A stretch of 58,926 nucleotides of DNA from contig CACLPR010000003.1 in the NCBI GenBank assembly GCA_902608845.1, positions 1 to 58,926 of the forward strand, given 5' to 3'. A program made the translations under genes and the position numbers. Origin of the DNA: an uncultured Pelagibacteraceae bacterium (lineage in GTDB: Bacteria > Pseudomonadota > Alphaproteobacteria > Pelagibacterales > Pelagibacteraceae). Numbering within the stretch: position 1 is the stretch's first letter; the number at the start of each line of letters is the position of its first letter. The notes below the pieces were generated by a model. That model worked only from the letters and a program-made list of their open reading frames with translations. It did not search any database and was not told the origin of the DNA. Shown here one piece after another: positions 17,620 to 26,334 of this stretch.

Positions 17620-18584
17620 TAGGAATAGTCCTTAAAAGAATTTAGTTTTCTATGAAAATTTAATTTATCCAAATATTCTTTAGGATCTTTAATTTTAATT
17701 AATGCTTTTTTGGGAGTATTTAAATAATCATATGATCTCGTAAGAAGATATCTTAAAGCTGAACCTCTACATAAAGTATTGAAATTACTCTTTTCTTTAT
17801 AATTCAATTTTCGGATAGATTGGTAACCTCTTAATAATTGAGAAGATTTACTTTTATCTAAAATAAAAATTTTATTTATTTTTTTAAAACATAATGCATT
17901 CACGCATGTAGCTAGTTCATAAGCTAAAAAGTCATTTGCAGAAAAATAAAAATCAATGAAACCATAATATTTTTTCTTATAGAAAAAAATATTATCAATA
18001 AACAGATCGCTGTGTATTATTCCATTTGGCATACTTTTTGGCCATTTTTTCTTAATATCGACTAAGTCGGTTCGCATAGTATTTATTAAATTATCTGAAA
18101 GCTTATTAATTCTTTTATCTATTCTATTCAATAAAGGTCCCCACGAATTTACCGATAATGAATTTTTTCTAAATAATCTTAATTTTTTTGCAGCCAAATG
18201 TAATAGAGCTGCATTTTTTCCAACTTGAAAACAGTCTTTATTTGTTAGTTGATTTTTATCTTTTCCCTCTAAAAAACTTACCAAACATGCATTTTTACTT
18301 TTAATTTTGAATAAATATTTCCCTTTTTTATTCTTTATTGGCTCTGGACATTTGATTCTATTTTTAGATAAACCAAACATAAGGTCCATAAAAAAAGGTA
18401 AATCTTTTTTTTGAACTCTTTTTTCAAATATAGTTAGTATTATTTTTCTTTTATTTGTTTTTATTAAGTAATTAGTATTTTCAATTCCTTTTTTTATGCC
18501 TGAAAAAGATACAATTTTACCAATATTAAAGTTTTTTTCAATCAAGCTTAAATCACTCTGATTTATCTTTGTATATACAGCCAT
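17619..18584 (-). CDS. thrB: Homoserine kinase, ThrB2 (choline-kinase-like) type
   Basis: Phosphorylates homoserine ahead of threonine synthase. At 321 residues it belongs to the aminoglycoside phosphotransferase-like homoserine kinase family, not the GHMP family. GIENTNYLI near the N-terminus forms the nucleotide loop, GIIHSDLFIDNIFF is the catalytic loop with its Asp, and YGFIDFYFS carries the metal-binding Asp. It shares single-base overlaps with ispH upstream and rnhA downstream. The neighbouring thrC supports the assignment. Confidence 0.9.
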   Translation of the reverse strand: MAVYTKINQSDLSLIEKNFNIGKIVSFSGIKKGIENTNYLIKTNKRKIILTIFEKRVQKKDLPFFMDLMFGLSKNRIKCPEPIKNKKGKYLFKIKSKNACLVSFLEGKDKNQLTNKDCFQVGKNAALLHLAAKKLRLFRKNSLSVNSWGPLLNRIDKRINKLSDNLINTMRTDLVDIKKKWPKSMPNGIIHSDLFIDNIFFYKKKYYGFIDFYFSANDFLAYELATCVNALCFKKINKIFILDKSKSSQLLRGYQSIRKLNYKEKSNFNTLCRGSALRYLLTRSYDYLNTPKKALIKIKDPKEYLDKLNFHRKLNSFKDYS

Positions 18585-19528
18585 TAATTTAATTTTCCTG
18601 GAATTTTAAATGTCACGTCCTCTTTTACTATTTCAATTTCTTCTATTTCTACAGTAAATTCTTTTTTTATATTTTCTATGAATTCATTAACTAATACTTC
18701 AGGAGCTGAGGCACCAGATGAAATACCTATTGTTTTACATTTAGATATCTTATCTAACGGAAAACTGCTTTCTGAATGAATTAATTCAGCATGTGCACAA
18801 CCATTATTTTTAGCTACTTCAACCAATCTAACTGAGTTAGATGAATTTCTACTACCAATTACAAACAAATTATCACACTCTTTTGCAATTTTTTTTACTG
18901 CTGCTTGTCTATTTGTTGTTGCGTAACAAATATCATCTTTTTTTGGCTCGTGAATATCAGGAAAGCGTTCTTTTAAAACATTTATAATATCTTTAGTATC
19001 ATCAACTGACAATGTTGTTTGCGTAATGTAAGCAAGTTTGTCGTTTTTACCTCTTTGATAATTTTTTGCATCATCTGTAGTTTCAATAAGATCAATCTTA
19101 CCATTAGCTACTTGGCCCATTGTGCCAATTACTTCAGGATGGTTTTTATGACCTATAAGCAAAATTTGAACATCTTTTTTATTTAAATTTTCTGCTTCTC
19201 TGTGAACTTTAGATACCAACGGACATGTTGCATCAACAAAAATCATGTTTAAACTTTCTGCTTCTTGAGGAACAGATTTTGGTACACCATGAGCTGAAAA
19301 GATGACAGGCCTTGTTTTGTCTTCAATTTCATCAATTTCCTCAACAAATATTGCACCAATTTTTTTTAAGCCATCTACTACGTACTTGTTATGAACTATT
19401 TCATGTCTTACATATACAGGAGCACCATATTTTTCTATGCTTTTCTTCACAATTTCAATTGCTCTGTCAACACCGGCACAAAATCCTCTTGGAGCTGCTA
19501 AAAGTATTTTTATATGATTATTTTTCAC
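18584..19528 (-). CDS. ispH: 4-hydroxy-3-methylbut-2-enyl diphosphate reductase
   Basis: IspH is the last step of the MEP pathway, an iron-sulfur enzyme giving IPP and DMAPP. The three cluster cysteines are C17 (RGFCAGV), C102 (ATCPLV) and C201 (CYATTNRQ), and the family length (about 314) is exact. It lies directly downstream of the carotenoid and retinal genes on the same strand, so precursor supply and pigment synthesis are likely cotranscribed. It overlaps the preceding small gene by 11 bases. Confidence 0.96.
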   Translation of the reverse strand: MKNNHIKILLAAPRGFCAGVDRAIEIVKKSIEKYGAPVYVRHEIVHNKYVVDGLKKIGAIFVEEIDEIEDKTRPVIFSAHGVPKSVPQEAESLNMIFVDATCPLVSKVHREAENLNKKDVQILLIGHKNHPEVIGTMGQVANGKIDLIETTDDAKNYQRGKNDKLAYITQTTLSVDDTKDIINVLKERFPDIHEPKKDDICYATTNRQAAVKKIAKECDNLFVIGSRNSSNSVRLVEVAKNNGCAHAELIHSESSFPLDKISKCKTIGISSGASAPEVLVNEFIENIKKEFTVEIEEIEIVKEDVTFKIPGKLN

Positions 19529-19691
19529 TCTCGTGCTTTCTAAAAAAAGGGATTAAAAAAACAATACACGCAATTAAAAAAAAAAGACTTCCAAACAGAG
19601 CCCAAAAACTTCCTACACTTGATATGATAAAACCTAATGCAGAAATAATGAATAAAATCCAACCAATTAAATTAATATTTTTATTGCTCAT
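19518..19691 (-). CDS. 57-residue membrane protein between blh and ispH, unknown function
   Basis: A short protein with two closely spaced hydrophobic helices (about 6-26 and 28-48 from the ATG at 19691) and a charged RKHESEK tail. An in-frame TTG at 19700 would add three residues. It overlaps blh upstream and ispH downstream by 11 bases each, which makes it a real, coupled gene and not a chance frame. I do not recognise a family. Its place in the retinal operon is the only clue to function. Confidence 0.65.
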   Translation of the reverse strand: MSNKNINLIGWILFIISALGFIISSVGSFWALFGSLFFLIACIVFLIPFFRKHESEK

Positions 19692-20574
19692 TTTTTTCAA
19701 TTAAATATTCGAGCAATATATGTGGAAAAGTTAATGAGGCCAATCCAATAAAAATAACCTGATATATAGTTTCATTAAATTCGTTATAATTATTCAGAAT
19801 TGATATTGAAATAATATATCCTAAAATTGTCAAAATTGTTAGTGGAAGGGCTTTTTTAATGAATATTGGCAAACCTTTTGTCAAATTTTTATTTATTTCT
19901 CTAATCAAAGAAATTGAGTGCCTAATAGAATGTAAAAAGCAAAAGTAAATCGTAAAAGCAATTATTGGATTAAGAAAATAATTTAGGATTAATATTGATA
20001 AATAATCCATTAATAATAATGACTTTGCTTCGATACTTTTGTTTAACGATAAAATAATTCCAGAAATTAAAGATAGTAAGATAAATATGAACAATATCTC
20101 GTTAGATATTATTAAATTATTTGAAATATAAAAATTTAATGTTTCGAATATTGCCAGTGTTTCCTCTTTATGGAAAAACAAGGGGGATGTAATTATTAAT
20201 GATCCTTTTAAAAAATAAATTAATTCAAACTTTTCTTTTTGATTAATAAATTCAGAGTCCTCTTTACCAAAATGATAAGCAGCTATAATTAAAAATAAGA
20301 AAAGTAATGATTTTGGAAATATTAACCAAATTAATATTATAACTGCACCAATAAGCAAATAACTCAAATAAAAAATACCCATTGATCTATATCCAAAATA
20401 TTTAATCAGTTTTTTACCTTTAATATGATCCAGAGAACCATGAGATATTCCAATTGTTAAAATTAGAAACAATGAAATTAGTAAGAAACTTCCTTCCCTC
20501 AGATATTTTATTCCAGATAAAAGTATACATAAATTAAAAAAAATTAAAGAGTGGTAAAAATTAATTCTAATCAT
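19681..20574 (-). CDS. blh: Beta-carotene 15,15'-dioxygenase, Brp/Blh family
   Basis: Blh cleaves beta-carotene into two molecules of retinal, the chromophore of proteorhodopsin. The 297-residue polytopic membrane protein has the conserved histidines of the family: H45 and H50 in HGSLDH, H101 in YHFGKED, H215 and H219 in HSIRH, and H285 in TFPHILLEY, probable iron ligands. It closes the set crtI-crtB-crtY-blh, starting 5 bases after crtY ends. Retinal production is inferred from the family and this gene set. Confidence 0.93.
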   Translation of the reverse strand: MIRINFYHSLIFFNLCILLSGIKYLREGSFLLISLFLILTIGISHGSLDHIKGKKLIKYFGYRSMGIFYLSYLLIGAVIILIWLIFPKSLLFLFLIIAAYHFGKEDSEFINQKEKFELIYFLKGSLIITSPLFFHKEETLAIFETLNFYISNNLIISNEILFIFILLSLISGIILSLNKSIEAKSLLLMDYLSILILNYFLNPIIAFTIYFCFLHSIRHSISLIREINKNLTKGLPIFIKKALPLTILTILGYIISISILNNYNEFNETIYQVIFIGLASLTFPHILLEYLIEKNEQ

Positions 20575-20579
20575 TTAAT

Positions 20580-21644
20580 TTAAAAAAGTGCTCTTATAAA
20601 AATCCATTTAGGCATTTTTAATATTATTGATAAATCTTCAAATAAGTTACTTCTATTCGACAAAAATTTTATAACAGTATTAGATTTATTATTAAACATC
20701 CTAAAAAAAATATTTGGCATTTTGCTTGGGTTATTTTTAAGAACTTTTAAAAAAATATTATCAAGAAATTGATATTTTTTTTTAATTTGAAAAGTTTTCA
20801 ATTTACTAATATTTTCGATATTTTCTCTTATATATTTACTTTGTTCTTGAATATTAAGAAAAGTATAACCAGTACTTAACCTTGTCATACCACCAGCTGT
20901 TCCAATATTAATTTTATTTTTTACCTGGTCAATTATTGGGTAAAAAAGAGGTATAGCACCCACTTCTTTGTATGTAATCTTATAATCTTTTATTTTTAGA
21001 TTATTCTCAATATATTCTTTGATTTGCTGATCATAATCTTTTTGGGAATCGTCATTCATTTCTGATAACCATGTTGTTTCAACTAATGCTGTCTTTTTCG
21101 AATATGGAAGTGTATAAAAAAAATGAACACTTCCTCTCTGTTCACAATCAAAATCCATAAGATTCATCATTTCTTCATCAAAAAATTCCTTTTTTGTCTC
21201 TATTTCTACTCCACAGAAATGTTGCCAAAGACCAGATTTTTGATTACTTAAATTTGGGACACTATTAAATACCAAGGAGTTATCAAAATTTATATTTTGA
21301 TCATTTTTGTGAAAGGAAATATTTTTATTTTCTTTTAATTTGTTGTTTATCTTCTCATAAAATAACCCACTATCAATACTTTGATAATGATAATTATCGC
21401 ACTCTAGATGTCTTGTTTTTTGAGGCACATTTATGGAGAAATGTTTCCAATTTTTTTTTACACAATCCTCAAAATTATGTGGGAATGTTTTCCAAAAAGA
21501 CCAAGTTTTATCTTTTTTATATTCATCTCTTGGCTCAATAATAGCTAAAGTTTTATTTTTTAACTTATTATTGATCTCTAATTCATATGCTAAAGATAAT
21601 CCTGCACAACCACCACCAATTATGATAAAATCAAAATCTTTCAT
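20580..21644 (-). CDS. crtY: Lycopene beta-cyclase CrtY
   Basis: Cyclises lycopene to beta-carotene. The 354-residue flavoprotein opens with the dinucleotide motif IIIGGGCAGLSLA (about 6-18) and has the middle motif GTAGGMTRLSTGYTF typical of CrtY-type cyclases. It is somewhat shorter than many CrtY proteins (380-400). It overlaps crtB by 14 bases and lies 5 bases before blh. Beta-carotene is the Blh substrate, so the operon position fits. Confidence 0.93.
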   Translation of the reverse strand: MKDFDFIIIGGGCAGLSLAYELEINNKLKNKTLAIIEPRDEYKKDKTWSFWKTFPHNFEDCVKKNWKHFSINVPQKTRHLECDNYHYQSIDSGLFYEKINNKLKENKNISFHKNDQNINFDNSLVFNSVPNLSNQKSGLWQHFCGVEIETKKEFFDEEMMNLMDFDCEQRGSVHFFYTLPYSKKTALVETTWLSEMNDDSQKDYDQQIKEYIENNLKIKDYKITYKEVGAIPLFYPIIDQVKNKINIGTAGGMTRLSTGYTFLNIQEQSKYIRENIENISKLKTFQIKKKYQFLDNIFLKVLKNNPSKMPNIFFRMFNNKSNTVIKFLSNRSNLFEDLSIILKMPKWIFIRALF

Positions 21645-22482
21645 TTAAATTTATTTCCTCACTAATTAATTCATGTTCTTTATCTCTAAGGTGATTATGG
21701 TTTTTAATCAATGATAGTTTAAGCAAGTCATATATTGATAATAATGTTTGCAATATTTTGCCACTATTACTAACAAAAATTTTACCTGATTGGTTGTAAT
21801 CTTGAATTGTTTGTTTCTTAATAATATTTTTACCAATTTGCCTATAAATTCTTCTTGCTACTAAAATTGAAAACCTAAGATTTAATGGAATATCCTTTAT
21901 TGAAGAAAAGCTACTATCATAAAATAAATCTGCAATTGCCAATGTTTCTTTTATGGCTTCAAAATTATGTTTTATATAAAACCTTTTATTTTTAGAATCT
22001 TCTATTACATCTCTAGAAATATTTGTAAGCTGCATTGCTATACCTAAATCTATAGCTGATTTAAGAGAGCTAGAGTTTGTAACATTTAGAATCTTTGCCA
22101 TCATTAATCCAACAGTCCCCGCTACTCTATATGAATAAATTAATAATTCCTTTTTTGAACTTAATCTTACTTCATTTTGAATATCAGACTCCACACCATC
22201 GAATAAGTCTTCTACAATTTTTGTGGAAATATTATATTCATCCATTAATACCCACATATTTTTAATTATATGGTTCTGAAATTCTTTATTGATAAAATTA
22301 TTTTTGAAGTTTAAAAATCTTCTTAACTTAACATCAATTATACCTTCGTTGTCTGCTATATTGTCTAAAGTTCTGCAAAAATCGTATAAATTAGAACATT
22401 TCAAATAAGTTTCTTTTGGAAGAAAAAAACCAGCCCAGTTAAATGATTTTGCGTATATTGATAGAAAACTCTTTTTCTCCAT
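21631..22482 (-). CDS. crtB: Phytoene synthase CrtB
   Basis: Joins two geranylgeranyl diphosphates into phytoene. The 283-residue protein has both Mg-binding Asp motifs: D40-D44 in LDNIAD and D158-D162 in NISRDVIED. It overlaps crtI by one base (TAATG) and crtY by 14 bases. Its substrate needs a GGPP synthase (crtE/idsA), which is not encoded in this window. Confidence 0.94.
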   Translation of the reverse strand: MEKKSFLSIYAKSFNWAGFFLPKETYLKCSNLYDFCRTLDNIADNEGIIDVKLRRFLNFKNNFINKEFQNHIIKNMWVLMDEYNISTKIVEDLFDGVESDIQNEVRLSSKKELLIYSYRVAGTVGLMMAKILNVTNSSSLKSAIDLGIAMQLTNISRDVIEDSKNKRFYIKHNFEAIKETLAIADLFYDSSFSSIKDIPLNLRFSILVARRIYRQIGKNIIKKQTIQDYNQSGKIFVSNSGKILQTLLSIYDLLKLSLIKNHNHLRDKEHELISEEINLNERF

Positions 22483-23939
22483 TACAAAATTTTGTCTAGG
22501 ACTTTTGCTGAAGATAGTACTCCTGGCACACCTGCTCCAGGGTGAGTACCTGCTCCAACAAAATATAAACCATCAAAAATCTCCGATTTATTATGAAATC
22601 TAAAATAAGCTGATTGAGTAAATTTTGGTTGAATAGAAAAACCTGAGCCATATTTTGTATTTAACTCTTTCTCAAAATAATCTGGCGTTAAATAAAAATC
22701 CTCAACAATATTTTTACTTAGATTAGGTAGTAAACTTTCCTCCATTTTTTTAATAACTAAGTTTTTCATTTTATCTCCCTCAATAGACCAGTCTATACCA
22801 GATTGGTTATTAGGAACTGGAACCAACACATAAAAACAATCATGATTATCAGGCGCCATCGATTTGTCTGTAGCTGTCGGTCTATGTAAATAGTAACTAA
22901 TATCGTCATTTAATTTTTTATTGTTAAAAATATCGTCCAAGTGTTCCTTGTACTTATCTCCAAATTTGATTGTATGATGTTCAACATCGTCATAAACTTT
23001 TTTGGTTCCAAAATAATAAACAAACAAACCCATTGAATATTCCATTCTTTTCATTTTCCAATTAAAAATAGAATTACTATTATTTGTATTTGCTAATTTT
23101 GAGTAAACTGCAGGTGGATCAGCGTTACAAATAACATTATCTGTTTCTATTCTATCTCCATTATTTAGTTCAACCCCAGTTATTTTATTTTTATTTGATA
23201 TAATTTTATTTACTTCAAAACCTTTTAATATTTTTATATTTTCTTCATTCATAAGTTTTTCCATACCATTTATTATTTGACCAGTACCACCCATTGAATA
23301 ATGAATTCCCCATTTTTTTTCTAAATATAAAATTAATCCGTATATTGATGTTGTTGTGAATGGATTACCACCTACCAATAGAGGATGCATACTAAGTAAT
23401 CTTCTTAATTTTTCATCTTCAATATATGAGGAAACCAAACCATAAACAGATTTATAACTCTTTAGATTAAATAAAGAGGGTATTTGCTTTAACATAAAAG
23501 AGGGTTTATCAAATGGGACATCTGATAGTTCGGTAAAACCTTTATCAAAAATCTTTTTTGTAAAATTAACTAAATTTTTGTATCCGTTAACATCTTTTTC
23601 GTTAATCTTTTTTATTTGATTAACCATCTCTTCTTCATCACCAGAATAGTCAAACTTAAAACCATCTTCAAAAACAAATTGATACCAAGTTTTTAAAGAT
23701 TTTATTTCTAAATAGTCTTTTGAATTCTTGTCAAAAAGCTGAAATAATTCATCAATCAAGTATGGCGCTGTTATCACAGTTGGACCACCATCAAATGTAA
23801 ATCCGTTTTTTTTAAAGACTCTTGCCCGTCCACCTAAATCTTCATGTTTTTCAATCAAGGTTACATTATGGCCTTTAGCTTTTAACCTTAATGCTGCAGC
23901 CATACCACCAAAACCTGATCCTATTACTATCGAATTCAT
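22482..23939 (-). CDS. crtI: Phytoene desaturase CrtI
   Basis: Desaturates phytoene to lycopene with FAD. It is 485 residues long; the N-terminal VIGSGFGGMAAALRL binds the dinucleotide, GGRARVFKKNGFTFDGGP is the CrtI-family second motif, and the C-terminal GAGTHPGAGVPG is the family signature. It starts 44 bases after the end of the F0 b-subunit gene on the same strand; I see no convincing terminator in that gap, so read-through from the ATP synthase operon is possible. Confidence 0.95.
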   Translation of the reverse strand: MNSIVIGSGFGGMAAALRLKAKGHNVTLIEKHEDLGGRARVFKKNGFTFDGGPTVITAPYLIDELFQLFDKNSKDYLEIKSLKTWYQFVFEDGFKFDYSGDEEEMVNQIKKINEKDVNGYKNLVNFTKKIFDKGFTELSDVPFDKPSFMLKQIPSLFNLKSYKSVYGLVSSYIEDEKLRRLLSMHPLLVGGNPFTTTSIYGLILYLEKKWGIHYSMGGTGQIINGMEKLMNEENIKILKGFEVNKIISNKNKITGVELNNGDRIETDNVICNADPPAVYSKLANTNNSNSIFNWKMKRMEYSMGLFVYYFGTKKVYDDVEHHTIKFGDKYKEHLDDIFNNKKLNDDISYYLHRPTATDKSMAPDNHDCFYVLVPVPNNQSGIDWSIEGDKMKNLVIKKMEESLLPNLSKNIVEDFYLTPDYFEKELNTKYGSGFSIQPKFTQSAYFRFHNKSEIFDGLYFVGAGTHPGAGVPGVLSSAKVLDKIL

Positions 23940-23983
23940 AATTTGGATTTTATATTATTTTAAGAAAATGTAACGTAATTTAG

Positions 23984-24478
23984 TTATGAATTAATTTTTT
24001 TTAATTCAGTCTTTGCTTCTTCAAGATTTTTTTCAAATAGATTATCTAATTTAGATTTATCAACTGTAGTTGTTATTATTTTTTTTACAGACTCTAGGGC
24101 AATTTTAATAGAGGTATCTTTGATTTCTTTAATTGCTCCCTCTTTCATCTGATTAATTTTTGTTTGAGTTAAATTCTTCTTTATTTCAGAAGATTTATGA
24201 AATTTTTCATTCATGCTTATAACAAGTTGTTCAGACTCAGCTTTAGCTTGATCAAGAATTTTTTTGGACTCCCCTTCAACAGAATTAAGTTTAGTCTGAG
24301 CTTCATCCAAAAGTTTTTTTGACTCAACTCTTAACTTTTCACTTTCATCGATTTCTTTTTTTATATCTCCTATCATTTTTGTTAGGAGATTGTTTATATT
24401 CTGAGGTATTTTAAAATATACCAATAGACCTATAAAAATAAAAAACGATATTGCTACCCAAAAAGTTGCATCAAACAT
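23984..24478 (-). CDS. atpF: ATP synthase F0 subunit b
   Basis: Peripheral stalk subunit of 164 residues with one N-terminal membrane helix (about 5-22) and a long charged coiled coil to the C-terminus. It overlaps the b' gene by 8 bases. The order atpI-atpB-atpE-b'-b without F1 genes is the split arrangement usual for alphaproteobacteria, the F1 genes being elsewhere. Confidence 0.92.
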   Translation of the reverse strand: MFDATFWVAISFFIFIGLLVYFKIPQNINNLLTKMIGDIKKEIDESEKLRVESKKLLDEAQTKLNSVEGESKKILDQAKAESEQLVISMNEKFHKSSEIKKNLTQTKINQMKEGAIKEIKDTSIKIALESVKKIITTTVDKSKLDNLFEKNLEEAKTELKKINS

Positions 24479-25058
24479 CTTTTCTCTCTCTGTTTATTTT
24501 TGATTGGTCTTCTACGATTGCTGCTATGCTGCTACTATTTACTTCTTCACCAATTAGCTCTTTTATTAACTCAGCTGATGTTTCAGCTGCTATTTTATTT
24601 ATTTTTTCCCCTGACTTCTGCTTTAGATCAGACAATTCCTTTTCTACTTCACTTATTTCTTCATCAAGATCTTTCTCTAATGCAGCTCTTTTTTTATTAA
24701 TATCATCCAAAATCTTTTCTCTAGCTTCATTAAAGTAACTTTTAGCTTTAAGTTTGCTGTCTAAAATAATCTTTTCATATTCGTCAATTTTTTTTTGACT
24801 TTCTTCTTTTTGTTTATCTGCAGTCTCAATATTTTCAAGTATTTGAGATTTTCTAGTTTCTAAATTATCGCTAATCTTAGGCAATATAACTTTCGTCAAA
24901 ACAATAAAAAGTATTCCAAACGTGATGATAAGCCAGAAGATTTGAGAAATCCAAAACTCTGGATTAAGTTGAGGCATACCACCACTTTCAGCGGCAAATA
25001 CTGTATTAAAACATGCGAAGCATGTAACGAATAATAAAATAACTATTTTTTTTAACAT
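24471..25058 (-). CDS. atpG: ATP synthase F0 subunit b'
   Basis: The second, diverged b-type stalk subunit, 195 residues. It begins with a hydrophobic segment that may be a cleavable signal (about 3-22, ending AFAAES), then QLNPEFWISQIFWLIITFGILFIV as the membrane helix, then a coiled coil. A b/b' heterodimer replaces the b homodimer in photosynthetic and many alphaproteobacterial enzymes. It lies 3 bases after atpE and overlaps atpF by 8. Confidence 0.88.
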   Translation of the reverse strand: MLKKIVILLFVTCFACFNTVFAAESGGMPQLNPEFWISQIFWLIITFGILFIVLTKVILPKISDNLETRKSQILENIETADKQKEESQKKIDEYEKIILDSKLKAKSYFNEAREKILDDINKKRAALEKDLDEEISEVEKELSDLKQKSGEKINKIAAETSAELIKELIGEEVNSSSIAAIVEDQSKINRERKDV

Positions 25059-25061
25059 TAA

Positions 25062-25289
25062 CTAAAATGCAAATAAAATAATCAACGCAACTACTAGTCC
25101 AAACAATCCTGTTGCTTCAGCTAAAGCAAATCCTAATAATAAGTTAGGGAATTGTTTTTGAGCTGCAGATGGATTTCTCATAGCACCAGATAAGTAATTA
25201 CCAAAGATAATTCCTATACCAACTCCCGCACCTGCTAGTGCGATAGCTGCTAAGCCTGCCCCTATCATTTTTGCTGCTTCTAATTCCAT
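25062..25289 (-). CDS. atpE: ATP synthase F0 subunit c
   Basis: The proton-carrying ring subunit, 75 residues forming a helical hairpin. The N-terminal helix is glycine-rich (AGAGVGIGIIFG), the loop has the conserved RNP (38-40), and the second helix holds the proton-binding E58 in ALAEATGLF. No sodium-type ligand set is apparent, so this should be a proton enzyme. It is preceded by an unusually strong Shine-Dalgarno site, fitting the need for many copies per complex. Confidence 0.96.
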   Translation of the reverse strand: MELEAAKMIGAGLAAIALAGAGVGIGIIFGNYLSGAMRNPSAAQKQFPNLLLGFALAEATGLFGLVVALIILFAF

Positions 25290-25292
25290 TTT

Positions 25293-25300
25293 TCCTCCTT
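25293..25300 (-). promoter_or_regulatory. Strong Shine-Dalgarno site of atpE
   Basis: AAGGAGGA lies immediately before the atpE ATG (three A residues between). It matches the anti-SD end of 16S rRNA almost completely and is the best site I found in the window, where most starts have weak or no SD. Subunit c is needed in about ten copies per enzyme, so enhanced initiation is the likely purpose. Confidence 0.65.
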
Positions 25301-25307
25301 TTTTTTA

Positions 25308-26042
25308 TTAATGGTGTAGATTTAATGCATCATTTAAATAAATGCATGTTAAAATTGCAAATACATATGCTTGAAGAAAAGCAACTAGTATCTCCAAACC
25401 CGTAAGTGCAACCGAAAAACTAAGTGGAAGCCATCCACCTACAATTCCTAAGCTTATAACAAAGCCTCCAAATACCTTCATCATCGTGTGACCAGCCATC
25501 ATGTTGGCAAATAGTCTTACTGATAAACTAATTGGTCTACTTAAATACGAAATAATTTCAATAACAACTATTAGTGGAAGTAGAACCATTGGAACCCCAC
25601 TTGGTACAAATAATTTTAAATATCCCAATCCATGTTTGATGAACCCAATTATTGTAACACCAATGAAAATAAATGCTGCCAACACAAATGTAACTATAAT
25701 ATGGCTAGTGACAGTAAATGCGTAAGGTACCATTCCAAACATATTACAAAAGAGCACAAACATAAAAAGTGAGAAAATAAATGAAAAGTAAGGCTTTGCT
25801 TTTGATCCCGCTGTATCACTAATCATTTTAGCGACAAAGGAATAACTTAATTCTGATAATAATTGTAATTTATCTGGTATTAGAGTTTTTTTCTTTGCTC
25901 CTAAATTAAAAATTATCAAAATAGCCAAAGAACTTATGACCATGAATAAACTGGCATTAGTGAAAGAGATATCAACTGAACCTATTTTAATTTCTGGACC
26001 AATTCTATAAACATTGAATTGGTACATTGGATTTGATGCCAT
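25308..26042 (-). CDS. atpB: ATP synthase F0 subunit a
   Basis: The stator proton-channel subunit, 244 residues, polytopic. The essential arginine lies in SLSVRLFANMMAGH, and the C-terminal AFLQAYVFAILTCIYLNDAL is typical of the last helix. It is 18 bases before atpE and 9 after atpI. All subunits of the F0 motor are therefore present in this run. Confidence 0.96.
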   Translation of the reverse strand: MASNPMYQFNVYRIGPEIKIGSVDISFTNASLFMVISSLAILIIFNLGAKKKTLIPDKLQLLSELSYSFVAKMISDTAGSKAKPYFSFIFSLFMFVLFCNMFGMVPYAFTVTSHIIVTFVLAAFIFIGVTIIGFIKHGLGYLKLFVPSGVPMVLLPLIVVIEIISYLSRPISLSVRLFANMMAGHTMMKVFGGFVISLGIVGGWLPLSFSVALTGLEILVAFLQAYVFAILTCIYLNDALNLHH

Positions 26043-26051
26043 TATATTCTC

Positions 26052-26330
26052 TTATTTTTTTTGCATTTTTTTTGCTGATTTAATCACATTCATAATTCCT
26101 GCAATTACTCCTACAAAAAAAAATATTAAAATTAACCATGGCTTAGTACCAAACCAATTGTCCAAAATAAACCCAATAATTGTCCCAACAGCTACTGCAG
26201 CAACTAATTCTGTGCTCATTTTAAAAGCATGGCCCATACCTGATGTTGAGGGCTCTTTACTCTCAGAATATTTCGATTTTGCTCTACTTTTTGCACTTTT
26301 AAGGCGAGTTTTAAAATCTTCCTCTTCCAT
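26052..26330 (-). CDS. atpI: ATP synthase accessory protein AtpI
   Basis: A 92-residue protein with a charged N-terminus rich in Lys and Ser (1-30) followed by two hydrophobic helices (about 38-58 and 65-83) with GFILDNWFGTKPW between them, the AtpI/Gct family pattern. AtpI proteins assist c-ring assembly or magnesium handling. It starts 4 bases after the smc stop and leads the F0 genes. Confidence 0.85.
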   Translation of the reverse strand: MEEEDFKTRLKSAKSRAKSKYSESKEPSTSGMGHAFKMSTELVAAVAVGTIIGFILDNWFGTKPWLILIFFFVGVIAGIMNVIKSAKKMQKK

Positions 26331-26334
26331 TAGC

